This document shows, in pieces, positions 6,812 to 14,052 of a DNA stretch of 16,691 bases. The stretch covers positions 1 through 16,691 of the forward strand of contig QFNA01000086.1 in the NCBI GenBank assembly GCA_003248395.1, in the 5' to 3' direction. Position 1 is the first letter of the stretch, and each line of letters opens with the position of its first letter. The stretch comes from Citromicrobium sp. GTDB taxonomy: Bacteria; Pseudomonadota; Alphaproteobacteria; Sphingomonadales; Sphingomonadaceae. Under the pieces are notes generated by a model, which searched no databases, had not been told where the DNA came from, and was given only the letters and a program-made list of their open reading frames with translations. The position numbers and the translations under genes were made by a program.

Positions 6812-6902
6812 GTTCAAATCGGACCAAATCGTTCCGATTGGCCACCTATGCCTCGCAATCGGCTATTTCAACGCAAATCGCTTGTTGAGAGTCGTTAGCA
6901 TG
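6812..6902 (-). promoter_or_regulatory. leader/operator candidate upstream of the SUF regulator
   Basis: This 91-base gap between the DUF885 stop and the regulator ATG must hold the SUF operon promoter if one exists here. It contains five copies of AATCG/CGATT: AATCGG at 6817, AATCG at 6827, CCGATT at 6834, AATCGG at 6857 and AATCG at 6876. Two of them make an inverted repeat, AATCGGA (6817-6823) and TCCGATT (6833-6839), with a 9-base spacer ending six bases before the start codon. No strong -35/-10 pair stands out; TTGAAA on the minus strand about 50 bases upstream of the ATG is the best -35 candidate. Autoregulation through the repeat is inference. Confidence 0.4.
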
Positions 6903-8614
6903 TCATCGCGCGGGTTTCTGCCCGGCAATCCAGTCCGTCACATTCTCTTCCATAATGTCCAGCGGCACGGGGCCGCTCTCCAGGATGGCGTCGTGGAATG
7001 CGCGGATATCGAAATCGTCGCCCAGCTCCTCCTGCGCCTTCGCCCGCAGTTCCATGATCTTCAGCTTGCCGATCATGTATGCGGTCGCCTGACCCGGATA
7101 GACGATGTAGCGTTCGATGGCCTTGCGGATATCACCGTCGGGATTGGGCGTGTTCTCGGTCAGATAGGCGATCGCCTGCTCGCGGCTCCAGCGCTTGTGG
7201 TGGATGCCGGTATCGACCACCAGGCGGCAGGCGCGCCACAGTTCCATCCCCAGTCGCCCGAAGTCGGAATAAGGATCGGTGTAGAAGCCCATGTCCTTGC
7301 CGAGTTCTTCCGAATAGAGCCCCCAGCCTTCGGAGTATGCCGTCACCCCGCCGAACCGACGGAAGGGCGGAACATCGCCAAGGCCGGTCTGGATCGACAG
7401 CTGCAGGTGGTGACCCGGAAGCCCTTCGTGATAGGCGAGCGCTTCGAGCTCGTTCTTCGACATGCTGCGCAGATCGTAGAGATTCACGTAATATGTGCCG
7501 GGTCGCGATCCGTCGGGGGCCGGTCTGCCGTAAAAGGCCTTGCCCGCGCTCTTCTCGCGAAACGCCTCGACCGGTTTGACCAGCAGGGGATCCTTGGGCA
7601 GCGTGTTGAAATATTCGGGGAGCTTGGCCTCCATCGCGTCGAGCTTTGCATCGGCATCGGCGAGATAGGCCTCGCGGCTGTCGTAGTAGAAGCGGTCGTC
7701 GTTGCGCGTGAAGTCGAAGAATTCCTGCAGCGTGCCGTCGAAGCCGACTTGCGCCATGATGGCGCGCATTTCGCCATGAATCCGCCCAACCTCGCGCAGG
7801 CCGATGTTGTGAATCTGGTCGGCGGTCAGATCGGTCGTGGTGTAATTGGCGAGCAGCGCCTTGTAATACGCCGCGCCTTCGGGGAAGCGCCAGATGCCGT
7901 CGTCGGTCGGCGCGATGGCCTGCTGGCGTTTCATTTCGGTCAGCAGGCGCTGGTAGGCGGGAGTAACTACATTGTTCCATTCATCCTTGGCCTGCATGTT
8001 AATGCCGGCCTTCATGTTTGAATCCATTTCTAGGGCATCGACCTTCTCAGCCAGATCGACGAGAACAGCATTTCCATCGGCGGCTTCGAGCAGATTCTCG
8101 ATGTCGGAGATAACATAGGGATACACCCAGTCGGGGGGCATGATCCCGGCCTCAGCCCGCGATTGCGATTGCTCGGTCAGCGAGTCGAGCGCTTTTCCGA
8201 GCCCCGCTATGCGTGAGACATAAGCGACCGCATCTTCTTGACTGTCGACGCGATGAATATTGATCAGGAAGGCCGGCAATTGGCTCTGCGCCCCGTTCAT
8301 CTGGTCGAAGACGTAGCCGTAGTCACGATAGGGGAAGCGCGCCTCGCTGCGTTTGGCCATCGCATCGAACAGCCGGAAGCTGCCGCCGCATCGGACATAT
8401 CGCCCCAGCTTCCGTAATCCTCGTCGCGGATCCCGCGATAGGCCTTGCCGAGGGGCGAGAGGGCGAGTTGCCGATCGTCGTATTGCTCGAACAGGGCATC
8501 GAGCGATTCCGTCTGCGGCTCGCCTGCCTGTGCTGGTGTCTGTTCGGTCGTGGCACAGGCCGCCAATGCGGACATTGAAGCGGCGGCAAGCGCCAAGCGC
8601 ATGATATGAAGCAA
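6903..8614 (-). pseudogene. DUF885 family lipoprotein (putative metallopeptidase), frameshifted
   Basis: DUF885 proteins are exported, probably zinc-dependent hydrolases; their physiological substrates are mostly unknown. The start is best placed at TTG 8614, because a full GGAGG (8625-8621) lies six bases before it; ATG 8602 is the alternative. The N-terminus carries a lipoprotein signal ending LAAC, followed by ESLDALFEQYDDRQLALSPLGKAYRGIRDEDYG. Near 8378-8392, after SDAAAA, the frame breaks. The family sequence resumes in another frame at RLFDAMAKRSEARFPYRDYGYVFDQMNGAQSQLPAFLINIH and then runs without fault to the stop. Roughly 25-35 residues expected between the two parts are absent. The catalytic-type motif HEGLPGHH is intact at 7430-7407, as are YSEGWGLYSE and YPGQATAY. 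As written the protein cannot be made in full length. It lies 91 bases upstream of the SUF regulator on the same strand. Confidence 0.82.
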
Positions 8615-8620
8615 GAAAAA

Positions 8621-8625
8621 CCTCC
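8621..8625 (-). promoter_or_regulatory. ribosome binding site GGAGG of the DUF885 gene
   Basis: On the minus strand the bases read CGGAGG, followed by TTTTTC and then TTG (8614-8612). The six-base spacing is ideal for that TTG, while the in-frame ATG at 8602 would be 18 bases away. The site therefore favours the unusual TTG start. Confidence 0.6.
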
Positions 8626-8732
8626 GTCGATGATGTTCCGCTATCCGTAGAAGGAATCAAGTTCGACGGCAAACAGGACGGATTGCGAGCTTCCCGAAAG
8701 AATCACCTTGGCCGCAAAATGTAAAGGCATGG

Positions 8733-8765
8733 AAAAAAAGGGGCGGCCTGCAAGCAAGCCGCCCC
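8733..8765 (-). terminator. rho-independent terminator on the minus strand
   Basis: On the minus strand GGGGCGGC (8765-8758), a 10-base loop and GCCGCCCC (8747-8740) form a perfect 8-bp GC stem, followed at once by seven T (8739-8733). The plus strand has no T run after the stem. It lies between the divergent DUF885 and pyrD starts, so it does not end any annotated gene. Confidence 0.78.
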
Positions 8766-8839
8766 GTATAGGTGAGAACTCGATGCAGAATTGCTCCGAG
8801 CCCTTCGGGTCGCACGATTCTGTTAGAACGAATCGGCCC
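8733..8839 (-). ncRNA. possible small RNA ending at the intergenic terminator
   Basis: A minus-strand transcript must feed the terminator at 8733-8765, and there is no gene upstream of it on that strand before pyrD, which is on the other strand. A good -10 hexamer TACAAT lies at 8851-8846, but no clear -35 is seen. Initiation about 7 bases downstream would give an RNA of about 105 bases. It would contain the hairpin CGATTC...GAATCG, a CCCGAAGGG hairpin and then the terminator. I recognise no known RNA family. Alternatives are a leader that attenuates the DUF885 gene, or transcription start elsewhere between 8766 and 8960. Confidence 0.35.
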
Positions 8840-8963
8840 TGATTGATTGTATGCAAGCGACATAAAATACGATTGAGACCGGTTTCACGAAATTTTGTCA
8901 TAAATCTCAGGGGCTCGGTACGGCTGCTCGACAGGTCAGCGCCCGTTGGCCATAGGCGAGGCG

Positions 8964-10016
8964 ATGTTGTTCAAACTTGCTCGCCCGGCACTGTTCGCGC
9001 TCGATCCTGAAACGGCCCACCGGCTCACCATTGCCGCCTTGAAACTGGCGCCGCTCGGGACCCCGCCGGCGCCGGGTGCGCTCGCCACCGAGGTTGCGGG
9101 AATTCGCTTTCCGAACCCGCTCGGCCTGGCGGCCGGGTTCGACAAAGATGCTGAAGTTGCTGACAAATTGCTAGCGCTCGGCTTTGGATTTGCCGAGGTC
9201 GGATCCATCACGCCGCTGCCGCAGGCGGGCAATCCCAAGCCACGCCTGTTCCGTCTGGAGGAGGACGGCGGAGTGATCAATCGCATGGGTTTCAACAATG
9301 GCGGGATCGCCGGCGCGAGGGCGCGACTATCGGCACGACATGGGGCGCGAGCGGGCGCGTCGGGCGGCGCGAGCGGCGTGTTGGGCATTAATATCGGCGC
9401 GAACAAGGACAGCAGCGACCGCATTGCCGATTATGCCACGATGACCAGCGCGATGGCGCCTCTGGGGTCGTATCTGGCGGTCAATATTTCCAGCCCCAAC
9501 ACGCCCGGCCTCCGCGCGTTGCAGGACGAAGGCGCGTTGCTGACGCTGCTCGATGCGGTGATGGAAGCGCGCGGGGATCATGCGACGCCGATCTTCCTCA
9601 AGGTCGCCCCCGATCTCGATCCCGCCGATATCGACGCGATTGCTCGCATCGCCATCGACAAGCGGCTGGGCGCGTTGATCGTATCGAACACGACGATTTC
9701 CCGGCCCGCCCTGCGATCGCGCCATGCAGGCGAGGCGGGCGGCCTGTCGGGCGCACCCTTGCGCGACCTGGCACAGCAGCGGCTGCGCGATTTTCGCGAC
9801 GCGACCGGCGGCGCGATGCCGCTGGTCGGCGTCGGCGGCATCGGTTCGGCCCAAGACGCGTGGGCGCGCATCCGGGCAGGGGCCAGCCTGGTCCAGCTTT
9901 ACAGTGCGATGGTTTACGAGGGGCCGCAGCTGGCCCGGCGGATCGTGAAAGGGCTGGAGCGCCTGATGGCGCGCGATGGCTTTTCATCGATTGCCGAAGC
10001 GGTGGGAAGCGAATAG
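8964..10016 (+). CDS. pyrD: dihydroorotate dehydrogenase (quinone), class 2
   Basis: PyrD oxidises dihydroorotate to orotate in pyrimidine synthesis, passing electrons to membrane quinone; class 2 enzymes sit on the inner face of the membrane through an N-terminal helical extension. The ATG at 8964 gives 350 residues. It has GAGG-like bases (aggcgag) just upstream, and a TTG at 8946 is a weaker alternative. The extension LARPALFALDPETAHRLTIAALK is the class 2 type. FPNPLGLAAGFDKDAEV, GSITPLPQAGNPKPRLFRL, INRMGFNNGG and GINIGANKDS follow. The catalytic serine motif VNISSPNTPGLR (serines 176-177), FLKVAPDL, VSNTTISRP, GGLSGAPL and the FMN-phosphate loop VGVGGIGSAQDAW are all present. The gene is full length and undamaged. 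It is followed after 13 bases by the gamma-glutamyltransferase gene, so they are probably cotranscribed. Confidence 0.97.
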   Translation: MLFKLARPALFALDPETAHRLTIAALKLAPLGTPPAPGALATEVAGIRFPNPLGLAAGFDKDAEVADKLLALGFGFAEVGSITPLPQAGNPKPRLFRLEEDGGVINRMGFNNGGIAGARARLSARHGARAGASGGASGVLGINIGANKDSSDRIADYATMTSAMAPLGSYLAVNISSPNTPGLRALQDEGALLTLLDAVMEARGDHATPIFLKVAPDLDPADIDAIARIAIDKRLGALIVSNTTISRPALRSRHAGEAGGLSGAPLRDLAQQRLRDFRDATGGAMPLVGVGGIGSAQDAWARIRAGASLVQLYSAMVYEGPQLARRIVKGLERLMARDGFSSIAEAVGSE

Positions 10017-10029
10017 CAAAGCGCGCGAT

Positions 10030-11736
10030 ATGAAACAGCTGCTCCTTGCCCCGATCGCCGCAATCAGCCTGACTGCGTGCGCCACGATCGACCAGACCGA
10101 ATTTGCACCGGCCAGCAATGTCAAAGGCGCGGTGAGTGCAGCCGATCCGCGCGCGCAGGCCGCCGGTGAAGAGATCCTGCGCCGCGGCGGCAATGCGACC
10201 GATGCGGCCATTGCCGTGATGCTGGCCCTGACGGTGGTCGAACCGCAAAGTTCGGGCATCGGCGGCGGCGGCTTCCTGGTCCGCGGCGACAGCGCCGGGA
10301 CTGTGCAGACCTACGACGGGCGCGAAACGTCGCCGGCGGGGGCGACACCGGACTGGTTCCTAGCAAAAGACGGCAGCGTGCCCGACTTCATGGAATCGGT
10401 CCGCAGCGGATTGAGCGTGGGTGTGCCGGGCAATGTCGCGCTCGCCGCACAGGCGCATGCCGAGCACGGCACGCTCGACTGGGCGACGCTGTTCGAACCG
10501 GCAATCCGCCTTGCGCGCGAGGGGTTCCAGGTCAACCCGCGCCTCCACGGTTCGCTGTCGAGCGCCAGGGATCGCGCGGCGTTCACCCAGCAGGGGCGCG
10601 CCATCTATTACGATGCGGCGGGCAACCCGCCTGCGGTCGGCAGCCTGTTGCGCAACGAAGAGCTGGCCAGAACGCTGGAGGCGATTGCCGAGGCGGGGCC
10701 GGAGGCATTCTATCGGGGCGAGAATGCAAGCCGACTGGTGACAACAGTGTCCAACGCGACCCCACGCCAAGGCGCGATGACAGTCGCCGACGTCAACCGT
10801 TATGCCGCGAAACTGCGCGCGCCGGTCTGTTCCGAATATCGCCTACACCGCATTTGCGCGATGGGGCCGCCGACATCGGGCGGCGTGGCCGTGCTGCAGA
10901 TCCTCGGCCAGCTCGAACGGTTCGACCTGTCTGCCCTGGGCGTCGACAATCCGGTGACCTGGCACCTGTTTCTCGAATCGCAGCGACTGGCCTATGCCGA
11001 CCGCGAGCTTTACCTTGCCGATCCCGATTTTGTGTCCGTGCCGGTGGCAGGGCTGATCGACCGGAATTACCTCGCACAGCGCAGCACACTGATCGACGCC
11101 GGTTCGCGCATGGACGCCGTCCAGCCCGGCGTTCCGTCGGGCGTGACCCAGGCGTGGGCCGATGGCAACGAGCCCGAAGAGAAGGGCACGTCGCATCTGG
11201 CGGTGGTGGATGCCGCAGGTACGATGATCTCCTACACCTCGACCATCGAGGGGGCATTCGGATCGGGCCTCGTCACCGGAGGCTATTTCCTCAACAACGA
11301 GCTGACCGATTTCAGCCGGCAGCCGGTGGTCGACGGCAAGCCGGTCGCCAACAGGGTCGAGGGCGGAAAGCGTCCGCGCAGTTCGATGTCGCCGGTGGTG
11401 GTGTACGACCCGCAAGGCGAACCGATGATGGCGGTCGGCGCGGCCGGGGGCAGCACGATCCCCGTCCAGACCGCGCGCAGCATCATTGGAGTGATCGATT
11501 TCGGCCTCGATGCGGAAGACGCGCTGGGCCTGCCGTTCGTGATGGCGTTCGGCGACGAGATCATGCTGGAGCAGGGAACCTGGCTGGAGACGGCGGCAGG
11601 CGCGTTCCGTGCGCTCGGTCATACCAACGCTGCTCTGCGCCCGGCACCGGTCAAGGCGGGCATCGTCCTGCGACGCGGCGGAGCGTGGCATTCTGCACGC
11701 GATCCGCGCATCGAGGAGCAGCTCGAACTTCCGTGA
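10030..11736 (+). CDS. ggt: gamma-glutamyltransferase, predicted lipoprotein
   Basis: The enzyme removes the gamma-glutamyl group from glutathione and similar peptides in the periplasm. It is made as a precursor that cleaves itself at a threonine to give large and small subunits. The ATG at 10030 gives 568 residues with a lipoprotein signal, MKQLLLAPIAAISLTAC (C17), so it is probably membrane anchored, unlike the soluble E. coli protein. Visible family motifs are GGNATDAAIAVMLALTVVEPQSSGIGGGGF, YDGRETSP with the substrate-binding arginine (R98), GPPTSGGVA, the processing site EKGTSHLAVVD with nucleophile T387 (E. coli Thr391), PRSSMSPVVV (serines 451-452) and AAGGSTIPVQ. Length and motifs are complete. 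It starts 13 bases after pyrD. The specificity among the family (glutathione, or acyl-drug hydrolase) cannot be read from sequence alone. Confidence 0.93.
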   Translation: MKQLLLAPIAAISLTACATIDQTEFAPASNVKGAVSAADPRAQAAGEEILRRGGNATDAAIAVMLALTVVEPQSSGIGGGGFLVRGDSAGTVQTYDGRETSPAGATPDWFLAKDGSVPDFMESVRSGLSVGVPGNVALAAQAHAEHGTLDWATLFEPAIRLAREGFQVNPRLHGSLSSARDRAAFTQQGRAIYYDAAGNPPAVGSLLRNEELARTLEAIAEAGPEAFYRGENASRLVTTVSNATPRQGAMTVADVNRYAAKLRAPVCSEYRLHRICAMGPPTSGGVAVLQILGQLERFDLSALGVDNPVTWHLFLESQRLAYADRELYLADPDFVSVPVAGLIDRNYLAQRSTLIDAGSRMDAVQPGVPSGVTQAWADGNEPEEKGTSHLAVVDAAGTMISYTSTIEGAFGSGLVTGGYFLNNELTDFSRQPVVDGKPVANRVEGGKRPRSSMSPVVVYDPQGEPMMAVGAAGGSTIPVQTARSIIGVIDFGLDAEDALGLPFVMAFGDEIMLEQGTWLETAAGAFRALGHTNAALRPAPVKAGIVLRRGGAWHSARDPRIEEQLELP

Positions 11737-11743
11737 CCGGCCC

Positions 11744-11784
11744 GCAAGGATGCTTGCCGTAACGTCGCCAGCGGCTTAAGCCGC
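11744..11784. repeat. hairpin pair and palindrome between ggt and the acyl-CoA synthetase gene
   Basis: GCAAG gatg CTTGC (11744-11757) and the perfect 14-base palindrome GCGGCTTAAGCCGC (11771-11784) lie in the 88-base gap. Neither is followed by a T run, so simple termination is not supported. The palindrome could be an operator, or a pause hairpin ahead of the next gene. Confidence 0.35.
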
Positions 11785-11824
11785 GCGCAGACACTGGGGC
11801 AAGATAGAACATAAAGCGAGGATC

Positions 11825-13633
11825 ATGGCTCTACTCTCCGACATCGATTCGGCGAAGAATCTCGTCGAATTGTTTCTCAAACGGGCCGATGCCAAACCAG
11901 ACAAGCCGTTCCTGGGCGCAAAGACAGCAGGCAGCTGGCAGACCCGGAGCTGGGGCGAGGTCGCGGACCAGGTGTGCCTGCTGGCCGAGAGCCTGCGCCA
12001 TCTGGGTTTGAAAGACGGCGACCGCGTGTGCCTGGTGTCGGAAAACCGCCCCGAATGGTGCATTGCCGACCTGGCCATCATGGCCGCAGGCTGCATCACG
12101 GTGCCGACCTACGTTACCAATACCGAACGCGATCACGTCCACATCCTCGACAATTCGGGCGCCAGGGCAGTGATCGTTTCGACCGAGAAACTGCTGCGCC
12201 CGCTGCATGGCGCCTTGCAGGTGACCGGTGTCGCCGAACATGTGATCGGGATCGAGGATTTGCACCGGCAGCAATCGGGCAGTTTCGAATATCACGACTG
12301 GCAGACGATGCTGTCGGGCGATGCCGCCGCAGCGCGCCAAGCGGTCGATGCGCGCATCGCCGGAATCGGGCGGGAGGATACGGCCTGCATCATCTATACC
12401 AGCGGGACCGGTGGTGCGCCGCGCGGCGTGAAGCAGCATCATGGCGCGATCCTGTGCAATGCGGCGGGCGCGGCCAATGTGCTGATCGAGGATTTCGGCC
12501 TGTCCGACGACGAACGGTTCCTGTCCTTCCTGCCGCTGAGCCACGCCTATGAGCATACGGGCGGGCAATATCTGCCGATCAGCGTCGGCGCGCAGATCTA
12601 TTACGCCGAAGGGCTCGACAAGCTTGCCAGCAATATCGAGGAGACGCGCCCGACGATCATGGTCGTCGTCCCGCGCCTGTTCGAAGTGCTGCGCACGCGC
12701 ATCATGAAGCAAGTGCAGAAACAGGGCGGGCTCGCCGAAAGGCTGATGAACACGGCGCTGGAAATCGGCGAGCGCCGCGCCGGGGGCATGCGGAAGGCGA
12801 GCGACGGAGTAAAGGATTTCGTCGTCGGCCGCCTGTTGCGACCCAAGATACGCCAGCGGTTCGGCGGACGGATGAAGGCGATGGTTTCGGGCGGGGCGCC
12901 GCTCAACCCCGACGTCGGCCTGTTCTTCGACTCGATGGGACTGACCCTGCTGCAGGGCTATGGCCAGACCGAGGCCGGGCCAGTGATCAGTTGCAACCGG
13001 CCGGCGGCGGGGATCAAGATGGATACGGTCGGCCCGCCGCTGCGCGGAGTGGAGATCCGGATTGCCGAGGATGGCGAGATCCTCTGCCGCGGCGAACTGG
13101 TGATGCAGGGGTACTGGCAGAACGAGGCCGAAACCGCGCGCACGATCCGGGACGGTTGGCTGCACACCGGCGATATCGGCCATATCGACGAACACGGCCG
13201 CATCGTCATCACCGACCGCAAGAAGGACATGATCGTCAACGACAAGGGCGACAACATCGCCCCGCAAAAGGTCGAGGGCATGCTGACCCTGCAACCCGAG
13301 ATCGGCCAGGCCATGGTCGCCGGCGACAAGCGCCCCTATGTCGTGGGCCTGATCGTGCCCGATGCCGAGTGGACCGTTGAATGGTGCCGCGCGCAGGGCA
13401 AGAAGTTCGCGTGCCGGGAATTGCAGGATCTGCCCGAATTCAAGGCGGCGGTCAGGGTGGCGATCGATCGGGTCAACAAGGATTTGTCGGTCGTCGAAAA
13501 GGTCCGCCAGTTCACCTTTGCCGACGAGCCCTTCACGATCGAGAACGAGGAAATGACCCCGTCGATGAAAATCCGCCGCCACAAGATCAGGGAGCGGTAT
13601 GGCGACCGGCTGGACGCGTTGTACAAGAGCTAG
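11825..13633 (+). CDS. long-chain fatty acid-CoA ligase (AMP-binding family)
   Basis: This is an AMP-forming ligase that activates fatty acids to acyl-CoA with ATP, feeding beta-oxidation or lipid synthesis; the protein is cytosolic or peripheral to the membrane. The ATG at 11825 has AGCGAGG a few bases upstream, and the 602 residues fit the long-chain synthetase group. Domain landmarks: P-loop IIYTSGTGGAPRGVKQHHGAI starting near residue 189 (the usual TTG is TGG, and PKG is PRG), FLPLSHAYEHTGGQ, VVVPRLFEVLRTRI, GGAPLNPDV, the GYGQTEAGPVIS adenine-binding motif, GWLHTGDIGHIDEHGRI, and the hinge ITDRKKDMIVNDKGDNIAPQKVE. The C-terminus TPSMKIRRHKIRERY matches the group with charged tails. The gene is intact. 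The cupin lipoprotein gene follows only two bases after the stop. Chain-length preference cannot be told. Confidence 0.93.
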   Translation: MALLSDIDSAKNLVELFLKRADAKPDKPFLGAKTAGSWQTRSWGEVADQVCLLAESLRHLGLKDGDRVCLVSENRPEWCIADLAIMAAGCITVPTYVTNTERDHVHILDNSGARAVIVSTEKLLRPLHGALQVTGVAEHVIGIEDLHRQQSGSFEYHDWQTMLSGDAAAARQAVDARIAGIGREDTACIIYTSGTGGAPRGVKQHHGAILCNAAGAANVLIEDFGLSDDERFLSFLPLSHAYEHTGGQYLPISVGAQIYYAEGLDKLASNIEETRPTIMVVVPRLFEVLRTRIMKQVQKQGGLAERLMNTALEIGERRAGGMRKASDGVKDFVVGRLLRPKIRQRFGGRMKAMVSGGAPLNPDVGLFFDSMGLTLLQGYGQTEAGPVISCNRPAAGIKMDTVGPPLRGVEIRIAEDGEILCRGELVMQGYWQNEAETARTIRDGWLHTGDIGHIDEHGRIVITDRKKDMIVNDKGDNIAPQKVEGMLTLQPEIGQAMVAGDKRPYVVGLIVPDAEWTVEWCRAQGKKFACRELQDLPEFKAAVRVAIDRVNKDLSVVEKVRQFTFADEPFTIENEEMTPSMKIRRHKIRERYGDRLDALYKS

Positions 13634-13635
13634 AC

Positions 13636-14016
13636 ATGCGGAACTTCGGGATACTCCTCGCCAGCGCGATGCTGCTGGGCAGCTGCACCACGCGCCTGCA
13701 TACCAGCGACGCGCTGCCCTCGGCACTCGAGGCGGGCTGGGAGGGTGAACGGGTCTGCACGCTCCAGCACGAGACCGGGACGCATCGCGTGCTGCGCTGC
13801 ACCTTTCCGCCCGGCGTAGGCCACGAGCGGCATTACCACCCGCCGCATTACGGCTATGCGCTGAGCGGCGGCACCATGCAGCTGACCAGCGAGAGCGGTA
13901 CGCGCACGGCGACGCTGGCGACGGGTTCGGATTATTCGAGCGACGGGACTGCGTGGCACGAGGTGGTCAATGTGGGCGAGACCACGGTGACCTACCTCAT
14001 GGTGGAAGAGATTTAA
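13636..14016 (+). CDS. small cupin-fold lipoprotein
   Basis: The 126-residue product starts with a lipoprotein signal, MRNFGILLASAMLLGSC (C17), so it should be anchored on the periplasmic side. The rest is a single cupin domain. HERHYHPPHYGYALSGG (about 68-84) has the histidines and G spacing of cupin motif 1, and DGTAWHEVVNVGETTVTYLMVE matches motif 2 with one more histidine. This implies a divalent-metal site. Such small cupins may be sensors, binders or simple enzymes; no reaction can be assigned. The ATG lies two bases after the stop of the acyl-CoA synthetase gene, with no separate promoter, so the two are cotranscribed. The gene ends 36 bases from the convergent chaA stop. Confidence 0.85.
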   Translation: MRNFGILLASAMLLGSCTTRLHTSDALPSALEAGWEGERVCTLQHETGTHRVLRCTFPPGVGHERHYHPPHYGYALSGGTMQLTSESGTRTATLATGSDYSSDGTAWHEVVNVGETTVTYLMVEEI

Positions 14017-14052
14017 GCTACGCGCGAGGCGTTCGGGCGGGCGCAGACCGGT

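Larger units (their letters stand above)
8615..8963. other. divergent intergenic region between the DUF885 gene and pyrD
   Basis: These 349 bases separate two divergent genes and contain no convincing protein gene. An 86-codon frame on the minus strand (8901-8641) has no ribosome binding site or recognisable content, and it crosses a terminator hairpin. The region is more AT-rich than its flanks. It should contain the pyrD promoter (plus strand; TTGAGA near 8873 is a weak -35 candidate) and the DUF885 promoter (minus strand). Its most distinct element is the terminator at 8733-8765, which faces the minus strand but lies upstream of the DUF885 start, so some other transcript must end there. 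Confidence 0.6.

Noticed and set aside
6798..8021. A 407-codon plus-strand frame opposite the DUF885 gene
   Set aside because: It is antisense to the conserved DUF885 frame and its residues follow the mirrored codon pattern; there is no ribosome binding site or family similarity.
8641..8901. An 86-codon minus-strand frame in the intergenic region before the DUF885 gene
   Set aside because: It runs through a strong terminator hairpin, has no ribosome binding site, and shows no family resemblance or typical codon use.
11831..13726. A 631-codon open frame on the minus strand opposite the acyl-CoA synthetase gene
   Set aside because: The plus strand encodes a full, motif-complete ligase. The opposite frame is a GC-rich mirror with no recognisable domain and low-complexity His/Arg/Asp content.
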